A stretch of 64,000 nt of DNA from Gymnogyps californianus. Lineage: Eukaryota; Chordata; Aves; Accipitriformes; Cathartidae. The translations under genes were made by a program, and so were the position numbers. The stretch is taken from assembly GCF_018139145.2 (NCBI RefSeq), contig NC_059500.1, positions 48,568,072 to 48,632,071 on the forward strand, read 5' to 3'. The notes under the pieces were generated by a model, which ran no database searches, had not been told where the DNA came from, and was given only the letters and a program-made list of their open reading frames with translations. Positions 12,061 through 24,866 of the stretch are shown one piece after another. How positions within the stretch are numbered: the stretch's first letter is position 1; each line of letters opens with the position of its first letter.

Positions 12061-14579
12061 GGGAAGATCGACGTGGTCCAGATACCTGAAGAAACGTTTG
12101 TAGCCGTACCGGGCCTGGTTTGCCTCGGACTACGGATGGTAGTGGAACTCTGGCTAATTGGGATCCCTCAACAAGTGCCTTTTTCTTCTCCCATCGCAAT
12201 GTCAGTGACAAGTAGAAAAGTAAATCTAAAGCCTGCCCGTTCTAACCTGCTGGTGTGGCTGTTGGCGTGAAGGTAAAAGCCCGGAACCCAGATAAGAGTC
12301 ATGTAGTTTAGCAGTTCAGTGTTATAAACGCTAGCAGAACAGTAGTTAACAATTCTTAGGCTCTGACAGCAAAAGACTAAACAACATGAGCAATGTGATC
12401 CAAACAATGATCTGTCTCTGCAGACTGGACCAGTCACTGCGTATGTGTGCTGCAAATTAGCACAACCAAGACGCACACTCGCACAAAGCTCTTACCAGCT
12501 GGTGGAAAGCAGCCATGCTGTGTTGGCTTTGTAATTCCATCTCAACAAACACTCAACATAAGCTAGTTAGATGGGATGACAGCATTTTCAGAAGTACCTA
12601 AAGCTGTTTCTAAACTCTGCGTGGACTTGCCGTGGTGCACCACACAGGCTTGCTGCACCTAGCCGAGCTGCACTGCCACCCCCTCCAGGCCCACACAGCG
12701 TCTCAGCTCTATGAGGTATGGGGAAAGCAAATACACCACGTAGCTGGGCATCCAGAGGCAGAGCAATGCCTCCAGATCACCAAGTTTTACTGACTTAATG
12801 CAGTTCTTGGAAGCGACTTCCAGTGAGGGAAAGGATCTTGAATGCGAGTCACGTCAGTGCTTTTGGAAGTATGACCAAAGTTGTTCATCGTGAAGAATGG
12901 CAAACCAAGAATATCCCTCCGCTCACCGTAGAGTGGGAGATGATGATAACAGCCTTGTCCTGGGCACAGTAGGAGGCACCGCTTTCTGGCCGAGTCCCAA
13001 GTCCGCATAGAAACGCTTCCATCCACTTTAGTATTAATATTATTTTAAAGGATGAAAAATGAGACCATATGGAGATTCAAGGCAAGGAGTGGGAGTTTCT
13101 TGTGCTAGCCATTGTGCTTTTGACAGAAAACTCCCACTGTACCTAGTACTTGGGAAAGGGCTCTGTAGTCTGCAAACACAGTGAGAGGTAGAAAGTAGAC
13201 CTATGAAAATTATAAATGTCATAATTTTAATTATTTATATAAAATGAAGAATATATTTCTGCATACTAAATAACTGGAATTAAATGCTTACATTTCAGGA
13301 TCTGGCATTTGCTGGCTATTTCAAAAGAGTACGTTCCTGTCTGCTACAAATTTTACGTGAAAATTATATGAATAACAGAATAAATAAGAGACAATGTGGG
13401 CATAGAAAGGTCCACCACATTCAGTTTCTGGGTGATAAGATGGAGATACAAGGCCTCATTTTCAAGGGTATTATGCCCCTGCAGCTCCCACTGTGTGTTG
13501 ATTGAAATTACTAGTATGCTGCCTGGCTATAAATCAGCCCAAATAGTTGTTGAATGTCCTGACTCACCTTATATTACTGGCTGTGCATATTTGTATTCTC
13601 TCTGCTGAATCTAACGCTTTTACTTGTGCTCACAATTCTTTTTCTTTTTTGCTAGAACATCTATATTCCTGGGAGCAGAAAGTATTATCTTTATTAAAAC
13701 ACAATTTATGTGTGTCAGTGTCAATGGACTTAAAACTACTTTGAGTAAATTAAATGGTGACACTTGTCGGCCAAAGAGAACTTAATTTAGTGTCTGCTTT
13801 TCAGTATATCATGTCATTTGTGACTTTTCCTGGAGCAATCTATGTGAATAATGTTTTGAAATCAGCTTCAGTGTGATGACTCCTGTTTGTAATAAACTGT
13901 AGTGAACAATAACAAATTATATTTGCTTATAATGTATCACATCTCACTTTAAAATATTTATATGTATTTAAGAGATCTATGTGTGTATATATGTGTATCT
14001 ATGTATATTCCAACTCCATATCCCATTTTAACTTGAATAAATGTAATAGGCTAAGCACTTCTTTTTGTTCCACATGGCAAAATAAAATCCTAACAATAAA
14101 AAAATAAATTAAGAAAATGTCATTGTTGCATACCCAAGCAATAACCAAATGCAGTAAGTGCTTTTGTAGGTGCAACCCTAATCCTGTCTTTTGTACACGC
14201 TGTTATGACTTTAGGTTATTAATCACTATCGTTCTTACATAACACATAGTTGATTCTGCAAATTTAGAACTGCATGCTACTTCTACCAATGTTTGTTTGC
14301 ATTAGCTGATGATTTTAAGAGCAAAAATCTTTGCTAACTTAAACCTGTCATGCAAGTACAATGGGGAGTAATACACAGGAAATAACCCGTCTGTCACAGA
14401 AAGAATTGCATTTTTTATTACCAAAGAGCTGTAGTGTGACCTTGTAAATACTGATAGTGTGGTAAAGATCATACAAAAAATGTTTTTATTAACCTACATG
14501 ATAACATCATTCCAAACAATTTAGAAGAACACGATTCTTCTCTGTTCTGCCTGTTGCCCAGTCATGAACTCTTCAGTTT
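12061..14579. other. intergenic DNA upstream of SH3GL2
   Basis: G+C content drops immediately after the CpG island. The stretch is AT-rich, with TATG/TATA-rich patches near 13.96-14.02 kb. No exon, repeat family or RNA gene was recognised. Confidence 0.6.
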
Positions 14580-15731
14580 TGTGGTGGATTGATCCTGGCT
14601 GGATGCAAGGTGCCCACCAAAGCCACTCTATCACTCCCCCTCCTCAACTGGACAGGGAAGAGAAAATAAAACGAAAGGCTCATGGGTCAAGATAAGGACA
14701 GGGAGATCACTCAGCAATTACTGTCACAGGCAAAACAGACTCAACTTGGGGAAAAATTAATTTAATTTATTACTAGTCAAATCAGAGCAGGATAATGAGA
14801 AATAAAACCAAATCTTAAAACACCCTTCCCCCCACCCCTCCCTTCTTCCCGGGTTTAACTTTACTCCTGATTTTCTCTACCTCCTCCCCCTCCCGAGTGG
14901 CACAGGGAGACAGGGAATGGGGGTTTGGGTCAGTTCACCACACGTTGTCTCTGCCGCTCCTTCCTCCTCAGGGGAAGGACTCCTCACACTCTTCCCCTGC
15001 TCCAGCGTGGGGTCCCTCCCACGGGAGACAGTCCTCCACAAACTTCTCCAATGTGAGTCCTTCCCACGGGCTGCAGTTCTTTACGAACTGCTCCAGCATG
15101 GGTCCCATCCACGGGGTGCAGTCCTTCAGGAACAGACTGCTCCAGCATGGGTCCCCTGCGGGGTCACAAGTCCTGCCAGCAAACCTGCTCCAGCGTGGGG
15201 TCCTCTCTCCACGGGTCCACGGGTCCTGCCAGGAGCCTGCTCCAGCGCAGGCTTCCCACAGGGCCACAGCCTCCTTCAGACATCCACCTGCTCCAGTGTG
15301 GGGTCCTCCACGGGCTGCAGGTGGATATCTGCTCCACTGTGGACCTCCATGGGCTGCAGGGGGACAGCCTGCCTCACCATGGTCTTCACCATGGGCTGCA
15401 GGGGAATCTCTGCTCCGGTGCCTGGAGCACCTCCTCCCCCTCCTTCTTCACTGACCTTGGTGTCTGCAGAGCTGTTCCTCTCACATCTTCTCACTCCGCT
15501 CTCTCGCTGCAACTGCAACTCCCCTGAAACTTCTTTTCCCTTTCTTAAATATCTTATCACAGAGGCGCTACCACTGTTGCTGATAGGCTCGGCCTTGGTC
15601 AGCGGCGGGTCTGTCTTGGAACCCGCTGGCATTAACTTTATCGGACATAGGGGAAGCTTCTAGCAGCTTCTCACAGAAGCCACCCCTGTAGCCCCTCCCC
15701 TACCAAAACCTTGCCATGCAAACCCAATACA
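14580..15731 (-). mobile_element. solo LTR of an endogenous retrovirus, copy A
   Basis: The element begins TGTGGTGG and ends CAATACA on the plus strand, and is the reverse complement of copies B (22104) and C (29435). The minus orientation is set by an AATAAA (14766-14771 as TTTATT) near its downstream end, as in copy C. The centre is a GC-rich minisatellite with a repeating CTGGAGCAG core. One frame, from an ATG at 15630-15632 to a stop at 15276, stays open for 118 codons and recurs in the other copies. No retroviral internal genes are attached. Flanking 5-mers (AGTTT and GGTAA) do not match, unlike copies B and C. Confidence 0.9.
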
Positions 15732-18700
15732 GGTAAAGAAGAAAACAGGAAAAAAAAACCCAACCGAAAAAATCTTGTACTTGATCTTCAAAGCAGCAAC
15801 TAATTCGAGGTAGTTCCTATGTTAAGCTACTGATTCAAGATGCCTGATTTTCAGAACATCTGACAAGTGAGCATTTTCAGAGTTACTGGAATAGAACATT
15901 TCTGAAAACCATACCTTGGCTTTCTCTAGCAGAATGCACAAAATTTCACAATCCGTTTGAAAATGTAAAAGTCATCTAAACTGTGTTACTCAGCAAAACA
16001 TGGTGTAAAAATCTTTTATGGCTATATAGATAGTAAATAAATTCCTTTTAAGTGTCATTGTAGCAATTTGCAGCTCACTACAGTGTTAAGCCTAATGGCA
16101 GAGCAAGTTTTCCGTTAAGTTTTTGCAACATTTGAATGCTGGCTGTAATCAATATTTTCTTTAACACACAGTCTAAGCCTTGTTGCCATTCACTTTGCAG
16201 CCTCATTCCAGTCTTACATTTCTGTTACTTCATTTGGGCACAGACAAACTAAATGTGCCCAATTTTTCTCCAAATCCTCATTTCATTCTTTTACAGTGAT
16301 GTTTCACTCCTATTGTCTGGCCGTTCTTAGATTAATTCTCAAGTTCTCCCTCATATTTTCCTCCAAGTAACTTAAATCCATTTTACAGAGAGAGAGTAAA
16401 GGGGCAACATGACTAGATCATTTGTAGGGATTTGGGGGTTGGTCTGCTTTCCATTGTCAGGAGATGAAGATGCATAGCAGAGCTCCAGTCAACTTCAGCC
16501 TCTACAGATACAGCATCTGCTAGGGTCTTTGCAACAGAGATAGAGGTAGAAATCTAGGAACCTTCCAGCAGTGGCATGAGACAGAATAGCCCCCATGCTG
16601 TTGTAACTCCTTTCATAAGTAAGATGATTTAAAGATGCAACTCCGCTGCACAAAACTGAGCTCTAAAGCCAGTAAGAATTGAATGTGCAGCAGCATTCAC
16701 TAGCTCATACTGGAGAACCTGAGTCAAAAGGAAGAACGGCACCATTATCTCCTGAGTTTGCTTTGTAAATCTCACATCCAAATTCTGAGCAAGTTAAATA
16801 TCTCTTTTAGAAACTATATGTTGCTACTATGCAAGGTAGTACAGCTATTCTCATTCTGAAAGTCATTTTGTGAAATAAGTGGAAAAATTCATTTCAGTAG
16901 ATCCCGAAGAATTTGATCCATACAGTTTTTTGATACAAGCTCCTTTTTAGAAGTTTTTTTTCTTAAAACTCAGCTAATATTTCAACAGCACAAAGGGATG
17001 TAAGGCATAATAAAATCCCTTGATAAGTTGCCTACCAAAATAAAATGCTAAAAATACAATAAAAACATTAGGAAAAAGTACTTGAGCCAGAGAATTCAAA
17101 AAACTAATTCCAGGAGAAGATGGTGCGGCTGCATATTCTAGGTCCTTGCAGAATGTGCAGTGGAAGCAAATCACTCTGTCCAGCACTTAAGTAATAAAAG
17201 CACATTGAAAAACCAAAGGTCAATATAATCAAACAAAAAAGAAACCATCAGGCATTATGAATACAAGTTTTTCAAAATAAGTAACACAGAAATACCAAAA
17301 TGTACTTAGAGTGTTCACTCAGATTTCACTGGGGAAGAATTTGTATATTTATAGAGTTACTTATGGTGCTGTGTCAATGATTTTACGTGAAATCTTTGTT
17401 GATATTATCCTCACAATGCTTGTGTAAGACACAAAAATATAAACCAACCTTATGAATGGGAATTCAAGGCTCCGAGGGAGGTTTAGTCAATCACCCACAA
17501 CTGCTCAGGAACTGTGTAGCTCAGTCAGAAATTAAGCCACAAACTCAAACTTATGTATCAGAGTCCTCATTTGAAATCTAATCTGAGCTACTCTGCTACA
17601 GGTCAGCTAGCAAAGATGGGTGAATTCAAGGAGTGTAAATCAGCAGGCACTGAATAATCGTATGGACGTTAAACCAATGCTTAATTTAAAAAAGGGTGAA
17701 ACATCATGACCATGTAAGTATGACACATAAAGGAAACAAACAAAAAATTCCATTATTGCATTATCTCTTAAAAAAATGAATTCCTCCATTGATTAGGAAA
17801 TATCTTGGCAGCTGCTGAAGGTAAGAAAGTACACAACATATAGGCAATATGTTCCAAGCAAGGGAAAATGGAAACATCTAACAAGGAAAGAAGCAGGACA
17901 GAAAAATGTCAATAACCCTCATCCTCTTGTTTGAATTACAGGAACCATTTCATTTCACTTCACACAAACCAATAAAATAAAGCACGATTAATAGCATTGT
18001 TCCTATCAGTTAAGCGTTATTGTTCTTCCAAACACAGTAGTTTACAAATTAAATAGCTGAATTTTCGTGTTTGTTTCCAGCATAACATAGATTATCCAGG
18101 TTCACTCCTGATAGATTTACCCTTCCAAATCATCCATCTCCAGTGTCATGGATTTACAACTTTAGTTCTCTTTCTTGGTAGATGACTGACAGCTGATGTT
18201 TCCTACAAAGACCAAGAGTTCTTCTTTATAAACATAGACAAAGCTTAATTCAACACAGTACCAATACTCTGATAGTATACTTCCTCAACATGTGTTTATT
18301 AAAGCACTGCAGGTCTTTTGTCACCATGCTCAACAGAAAACAAGGTCTGTGTTCTTTCCATAGTACCTTGCTAACAAGCATTTTTTTGTTTGTCTTAGCT
18401 GATGAGAGCCTTTTCTGACAGCATGTTTTTGATAAGATTATTGCTGAGCACTGTCCTGTCTGTTCCCAAAGATACTTATGTAGTTCCCTTCCATGTTGCA
18501 TGAGGTCTGTTCTTAATCCTTCTGTTGTGCACTTATGTCTTGCCTTGGCCATTTTAATTCCATATTTGAAAAATGCAGGACAATGCAATCATGAATCTTG
18601 TCATTGTGGTTTACCACCAGCGGTAAGCTAATATGTTTCTGTGGATTGCTCCACCGGTTATGAAGAGATAGCATGGACTGGTTCTTTTCAAGCTTCAAGT

Positions 18701-19420
18701 CTCCTTTAATTTCAGCTTTGCCAGTAGTTAAATAAGTAGTTAGATCCCTCATTCACTGGATGCTGGCTAGTCTGGATAATAAATAGATCTTTAAGCTACA
18801 CGAATAAAACTAATTTTCAGCCACCTTAATTTTTTTGACTGCAGTTTTTATCTATGTTTTGCAGCAGCAGCCATTTCATCCTAGCAACTAAGGAATACCA
18901 GAAAAATGCCTGCAGACAAGACACAGGCCTTTGGCCAGTAGATCTAGCACCAGTTTTTAGCTAGGGCAGCTAGCAACACTGAATAACCTAGCTCAATTTC
19001 AGAGATGTCAGAGCATCTTCCACAGCTGCTCTGCTTATATACTTGCTGCACTGTCTAGACATTGGTGTCTTAGTAGGCCAGAAGTCCTGAGAGTGGACTT
19101 TGGATACCTTCAGGTTGTTTCTTGTGCAGACAAGAGGCATGCACACACATGCATGTGTTTGTGTGTGTGCAGGAGAATAAGAAACGTGCCTTAGGTGTGC
19201 AGCTAGCTTAGATTTTTTAATCGAAAATTTAATCAGCAGAAGAGGCAGGCTTAATTGCTCATATTCTGTCACTTGCCTATTTGCAACAGACTATCAGCTA
19301 CTAAGCTGCGCAGATGTTAGCATGGCCACATCCCCAACTCCCAGGTGGCAGAGCACAGCAAAAAGGTAAGCATCATTTGTTCTTGATGAAATAAATGAGT
19401 GCTCCTTGTGACCTCTGTGT

Positions 19421-19462
19421 TGGTGAGTACTGTACTCACCAAGAGTGAGTGAGTGAGTGAGT
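19421..19462. repeat. 10-bp palindrome followed by (GAGT)5
   Basis: TGGTGAGTAC and GTACTCACCA are exact reverse complements around a single T (19421-19441). Five GAGT units follow at 19443-19462. The GAGT core is shared by both parts, so slippage or template switching may have produced them together. Confidence 0.85.
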
Positions 19463-20833
19463 ACTCCCTCGCACTGTATCAGCAAGACTGTCATGAATAA
19501 AGCACTGCAGCAAGCATAGTCTTATTTCAGATAACTTAATCTAACGTATGCATAGTGATATGTTTCATCTGTTTGATTCATTACAGCTTACATTACATAC
19601 AGACAAATAACGATCTGTTCAGATAGAGATTGTGCAGAGTGAGAACTCACCACAATTGTATATACATGTTGCAAAATTCTTACTCAGTTTTTCGTTTCTG
19701 TTCTATAATTCCAGTTGTACCTAAGTGACCATTTTGTATTTGCTTTTATTTTTAGTCCATTGGAGATGTTTTTAAGTATTTTAACCTTTAGAAACTTTTA
19801 GCCTATTATCTTTGTCTCATTGTGATGCATGTGCAGCTAATACAAACTAATGTAGACCTTCTAAAGAAACTTCTGGCTCTTGATACTATAAGCCCTGAGA
19901 ATCAGTGACTGGCCATTTTTTCCAGACTTTCTGCTCACGTTTCAAATTTCTTTTCTTTTGTGGAAGCATAGGTTGGTTAATAGAGGACAAAACATTCCAG
20001 ACAGGTGGGGTGGGAGAGAATTACAGAAATACTAGATGGAACTGGGGAACCTCCAAGGTACTCTTTTTTAGGGACATTATTAAGGTGAAAATATCTTCAG
20101 AGATTCAAATTACCAGTGCAGTCAGCATGCAACAACCAAGGTTTCATAGCAAATTATATTAGAATATGAGCTTTAGAGAACAAACAGCTCTTCCAGCTCT
20201 GCAGCATTAGTTGAAGCAGTGAATTCTGGTTCAGTGATGTGCCGTTAGCTCTTAACCTCTGTCAGAACAAAACGTGCAATTTCTTGCCCACATATCTGTG
20301 TTTCACAGTATTACCGCAAATCTGTGTAAAGTTTTGGGCACCAACTGGTCCTTCTGTACTATTGAATGTCCAATAATAACTGTAATCAGAGAGCACTAAA
20401 ATCATATTGTGTCCAATTGTTTGTGGTGTTGTCCACAGGTTCAGAGGCTATCCCATCTGTGCCTATTTGATGTACTGAGAAGAATTATCTGCCATCCTTG
20501 ACACAGATTAGTAATGAAGTTCACAGATGTTATGACCCATTCCCAGCGGTCCTTAATGCAAGAATGATGTTAAGACATTAATGCAAGCATATGGCTCCAT
20601 AAGCTTGAAAATTAACATTAGTTTGGTCTAATTGCAGAAAGAGTGTTTCTGAGACTTGTGTCTGGATCAAATAGGCCAGACGAGGGACAACAGAAGCAAT
20701 GAAAGAGCAATTGGTGTACTCAAAGGCTTCAGCTGAAACAAGATGATCCTGGAACATCTTGATTTTGACTTGCTGCTTTGGATATTTAGTAGTGTGAATG
20801 AAACACCCAGATCCCTCTACCTCCCTTCCGAGC

Positions 20834-20867
20834 TTTTTTTTTTGCCCCCCCCCCCCCCCCTTTTTTT
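20834..20867. repeat. homopolymer tract T10-G-C16-T7
   Basis: Nearly pure pyrimidine strand: ten T, one G, sixteen C, then seven T. Polypurine-polypyrimidine tracts of this kind can form triplex or G-quadruplex structures. The length is probably unreliable. Confidence 0.85.
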
Positions 20868-21605
20868 CTTTCCACTGGTTAGGTAAGGATTACCACCTCC
20901 AGTAAAAACCTTGCAGTAATTATCATCTAAGAATGCTATGTACTGTACTACGTAACAGATCCCAACTAAGTATCGAGTCAGGCACCTCAATCACAAACAC
21001 ATGTGCCTTGAGTTCTCTAGCCTTGATGTTCAAGTTGGAAAGAAAGAGGCCTTTGCTATGCAGCAGACGTCGTGCCCCCATTAAGTGGAATGTTCCTACA
21101 CTCACTTGGTTAGGTACTGTAAAAGCACCTGTGTTAGTATAAGCCTAGGATGCCCCAGGTTCTCAGTCCTGTGTAACTCTCCCCTTAGTGACAGAACTTG
21201 CACAAATCGCTGGGTAAGAGAAGCTGAAACAGGGAGAGCATCCAAACCAGAGCTTGGCGTCATCCACAGATCTTTTATTTTATAGATTCCTTTCTGTCAA
21301 TTAAGTAACCAGTACACTTCTCTCAGCTACCGAGATGATTAATATTCCATCTTTTCCCTGCACAAGAGGGGCTTTCAGAATTCCAGTATAGGGGTTTTTG
21401 TCCCATTTGTATGATCAGACTCGAATTATAAGAGAGTTTGTACAGAAAGTGAAGAATTGACTGCGAGTGCATTTCCAGTGGCTACAGTGAAGTCATACTA
21501 TGAATGCAATTGGCTTATATAATTGATTAGGAATCACAGTTTGGACTAACCTCAAGGCTTAAACTAGAGAGAAAAAGAAAAAGGAATAAATTTTCCTGCT
21601 TCTAC

Positions 21606-21650
21606 AAAACCAAAATAGATAACAAACAAAACCAAAATAGATAACAAACA
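21606..21650. repeat. 22-bp direct tandem duplication
   Basis: The unit, starting AAAACCAAAATAGATAAC, occurs twice in a row with period 22 (first copy from 21606, second from 21628) and no visible mismatch, which suggests a recent duplication. Confidence 0.85.
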
Positions 21651-22103
21651 AGTCCCCCATCTCCACTGACTACAAAAAACGAGAAACAACTCTGGTCTTA
21701 TGCTGTGGAAACAAAGATTACTTCTCTCTTCCTTACAGCATCTGCTCCTTTGCTACAGGGCTTCTCAGGCATTCTGCCCAAAAATGCGACAGGGTAACTC
21801 ACAAAAATGTTGTGGGATTATCAAGCTGTATTTTCTCATAACCTTTTCTATACCTGCATGAGGGAATCAATGCAACCTGAGTAAGAAAGGTTAAACAGGC
21901 AGAGTTCCTGTATGCCTCTTCTGGGCTTGCACTGCATTGGGGAGAAGACACAGCCTCATAAAAGCAGGCAGCAGACTCCTGCCAGAGCACAATGGTTTTC
22001 TTGAAAGGCTCTGGTATTTAGACTTCATTAACTCCAGAAGTGCAATAATGTAGATAGCAGTGCAAGTGTTCAGTACTCCGTAAAAATAAATGTAAATGCC
22101 CCA

Positions 22104-23103
22104 TGCGTTGGGTTTGTGCGGTGGGGGTTTGGTAGCAGGGGAGGGGCTACAGGGGTGGCTCCTGTCAGAAGCTGCTAGAAGCTTCCCCGGCTCCAAGTCG
22201 GACCCTCCTCTGGCCAAGGCTGAGCCAAGCAGCAACGGTGGTTGCACCTCTGGGATAACATATTTAAGAAGGGGAAAAGACTGCTGAGAAGGAAGGTGGA
22301 GGAAGAAGAAGATGGAGGAGGAGGAAGAAAAAGAGCTACAGTGAAGAGAGGAGCGGGATGTGAGAGAAACAACCATGCACACACCGAGGTCAGTGGAGAG
22401 GGAGGAGGTGTGCCGGAGCAGAGATTCCCCTGCAGCCCGTGGTGAAGACCATGGTGAGGCAGGCTGTTCCCCTGCAGCCCGTGGAGGTTAATGGTGGAGC
22501 AGAGATTCCCCTGCAGCCCGTGGAGGACCCCATGCCGGAGCAGGTGGCTGGGCCCAGAAAAGGCCGTGACTCCATGGGAAAGCCCACGCTGGAGCAGTTT
22601 GTGGAGGACTGCAGTGCGTGGAAAGGAGTTGCCTTGGAGAAGCTCGTGGAGGGCTGGCCCCTGTGGGAGGGACCCCACGCTGGAGCAGGGGAAGAGTGTG
22701 AGGAGCCCTCCCCCCGAGGAGGAAGGAGCGGCAGAGACAACGTGTGGTGAACTGACTGCAACCCCCATTCCTGTCCCCCTGCGCTGCAGGGGCGGAGGAG
22801 GTAGAGGAATCGGGAGCACAACTGAGCCTGGGAAGAAGGGAGGAGTGGGGGGAAGGTGTGTTTTTAAGATATGGTTCTATTTCTCAGCATCCTGCTCTGA
22901 TTTGATCGGTAACAAATTGATTTTTTTTCCCCCCAAGTTGAGTCTGTTTTGCCTGTGACCATAATTGGTGAGTGATCCCTCCCTGTTCTTGTCTTGACTC
23001 ACAAGCCTTTCGTTATATTTTTCTCCTCCCCATCCCACCGGGGGGGAAGAGTGAGCGAGCGGCTGCGTGGTGCTTTGTTGCCGGCTGGGGTTAAACCACG
23101 ACA
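22104..23103 (+). mobile_element. solo LTR of an endogenous retrovirus, copy B
   Basis: The element begins TGCGTTGGG and ends CACGACA, flanked by an exact 5-bp target duplication CCCCA (22099-22103 and 23104-23108). It is 1000 bp, shorter than copies A and C because it has fewer central minisatellite units. A purine-rich patch lies near 22.29-22.34 kb. The poly(A) signal seen in A and C is altered here (AACAAA-like near 22911). A frame at 22439-22750 (103 codons, GTG start) shares the KTMVRQAVPLQP and LEQFV motifs with the other copies. The 5-bp duplication suits an ERVL-like or some ERV1 elements; the class is inferred. No internal viral genes remain. Confidence 0.92.
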
Positions 23104-23108
23104 CCCCA

Positions 23109-23953
23109 CAAGAAGTGGGAGCAGAAAGTCCATGAGAAAAGGGTGAATCTTGAGCACTGTGCAAACTTCTCAACCCATCCTTTGCTGAGCAGCTTAAAGA
23201 GGTCATGACTATTGCCTAGCCTATGTTTTATAATATCATCTCTGGGATTCTGTGATACATGATCTCTTTGAAGCACTAGCTAGCCCATTTCATTCCTTCC
23301 TGTCTGGCTTATAGCCAAAAGTTAGTTTCGTGTTTCCTGTCCCACTTCCAGCATGTACACCCACAGCACACATCCTTGTTCCAGAGTACAATAGTGATGC
23401 TTTTGAGGAGAATACAGAAATTAGCTACTTCTCATGATCTGCTTATGCCAGAGGTTTAATATCCAGCTATTGCAGGGATTCACAAACACTTCCACCTGTA
23501 GTTTGAGAACCATGCATTTTTTTCCACATGCTATAACCACATTTCTCTATTCTTACGTAGTCATCTATAGAATATTTGAACCACCACTCCTTGCACAAAA
23601 GAAATGTTAGGAAGAAAATGTATCTCTTTCTATTCAGTGGCGGACTATACAGTCTAAAGACACAGTATTTAGCAAACTCACAAGCATTTTCTCAGTTTTT
23701 CCAATGGGCTAGCCGCTTTCTACTTTGTGTTCAAGTGTGATGTCACAAGGCTAAACCACATTGTGTTGTAAGTACAACTCCAATTTGCGTGAAGGTGCTG
23801 CAGTGTTGGAGGCTATGGAAATCCATACGGTAGAAAGAAATGGACACCCTCAATTCATGTAAGCATATCATATTGAAAACAAGAAAAAAAGAAATTGTAA
23901 ACATTCAGGAATAGTACTCTTCTCACCTGACTTTAGATATATACAGCAGAGAC
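23109..23953. other. intergenic DNA between LTR copy B and CR1
   Basis: AT-rich sequence between two mobile elements. No gene or repeat family recognised. Confidence 0.6.
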
Positions 23954-24866
23954 ACAGAATCATAGAATCATAGAATGGTTTGGGTTGGAAGGGACCTTAA
24001 AGATCATCTAGTCCAACCCCCTCCTGCCATGGGCAGGGACACCTTCCACTAGATCAGGTTGCTCAAAGCCCCATCCAACCTGGCCTTGAACGCTTCCAGG
24101 GAGGGGGCATCCACAGCCTCTCTGGGCAACCTGTTCCAGTGTCTCACCACCCTCACAGTAAAGAATTTCTTCCTAATATCTAATCTAAATCTACCTTCTT
24201 TTGGTTTAAAACCATTACCCCTCGTCCTATCACTACACTCCCTGATAAAGAGTCCCTCCCCATCTTTCCTGTAGGCCCCCTTTAAGTACCAGAAGGCCAC
24301 TATAAGGTCTCCCCGGAGCCTTCTCTTCTCTAGGCTAAACAACCCCAACTCTCTCAGCCTGTCTTCATAGCAGACGTGTTCCAGTCCTCTGATCATCTTC
24401 GTGGCCCTCCTCTGGACCTGCTCGAGCAGGTCCATGTCTTATGCTGGGGGCCCCAAAGCTGAATGAACACAGTACTCCAGGTGGGGTCTCACAAGGGTGG
24501 AGTAGAGGGGGAGAATCACCTCCCTCAACCTGCTGGCCACACTTCTTTTGATGCAGCCCAGGATATGGTTGGCTTTCTGGGCTGCAAGCGCATGTTGCTG
24601 GCTCATATTCAGTTTCGTATCCACCAATATCCCCAAGTCCTTCTCCGCAGTGCTGCTCTCAATCCACTCATCGCTCAGCCTGTATCCATGTTCAGGATTG
24701 CCCTGACCCAGGTGCAGGACCTTACACTTGGCCTTGTTGAACTTCATGAGGTTTGCACAGGTCCACCTCTCTAGCCTGTCAAGGTCCCTCTGTATGGCAT
24801 CCCTTCCTTCTAGAGTATCAACCACACCACTCAGATTGGTGTCATCCATGGGCTTGCTGAGGGTAC
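23954..24866 (-). mobile_element. CR1 LINE fragment, 5'-truncated
   Basis: The left edge carries the CR1 3' end: repeated AGAATCAT/ATAGAATC units (minus-strand ATTCTATG type), then the typical GGTTTGGGTTGGAAGGGACC stretch. The 3' UTR is at about 23954-24048. The rest encodes the end of ORF2. The element breaks off near 24866, at the reverse-transcriptase catalytic motif, as is usual for 5'-truncated CR1 copies in birds. No target duplication was found; CR1 insertions usually lack a clear one. Confidence 0.95.
24049..24849 (-). pseudogene. CR1 ORF2 remnant (end of reverse transcriptase and C-terminus)
   Basis: The minus strand reads from MDDTNLSG through [20 protein letters not shown] and [16 protein letters not shown], then after a break [19 protein letters not shown] to [11 protein letters not shown] and LDGALSNLI. 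These are the palm end, thumb and C-terminal region of CR1 ORF2. A stop at 24439-24441 interrupts the frame, with a local shift just before it that suggests two compensating small indels. Residues ahead of the catalytic Asp pair read Pro-Met where active elements have an aromatic residue and Ala. The copy is dead and 5'-truncated. Confidence 0.92.

Larger units (their letters stand above)
15732..22098. other. intergenic DNA between LTR copies A and B
   Basis: AT-rich unique-looking sequence. It holds a palindrome with a GAGT repeat (19421-19462), a T/C homopolymer tract (20834-20867) and a 22-bp tandem duplication (21606-21650). Two overlapping minus-strand frames at 18250-18752 match nothing I recognise. 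No exon or RNA gene was identified. Confidence 0.6.

Noticed and set aside
11480..12211. Minus-strand frame of 243 codons upstream of the SH3GL2 start
   Set aside because: Arg-, Gly- and Pro-rich, crosses the poly-C run and overlaps other open frames. No similarity to endophilin or any domain I know.
14897..15663. Plus-strand frames of 185 and 248 codons
   Set aside because: They lie in LTR copy A, antisense to it, and follow the minisatellite. Matching frames in copies B and C show that they belong to the repeat, not to a host gene.
18250..18752. Two overlapping minus-strand frames that hint at an old coding remnant
   Set aside because: I could not link them to any protein or transposon family. 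Lengths are within chance for this composition.
24059..24774. Plus-strand frames opposite the CR1
   Set aside because: Shadows of the CR1 ORF2 on the other strand.
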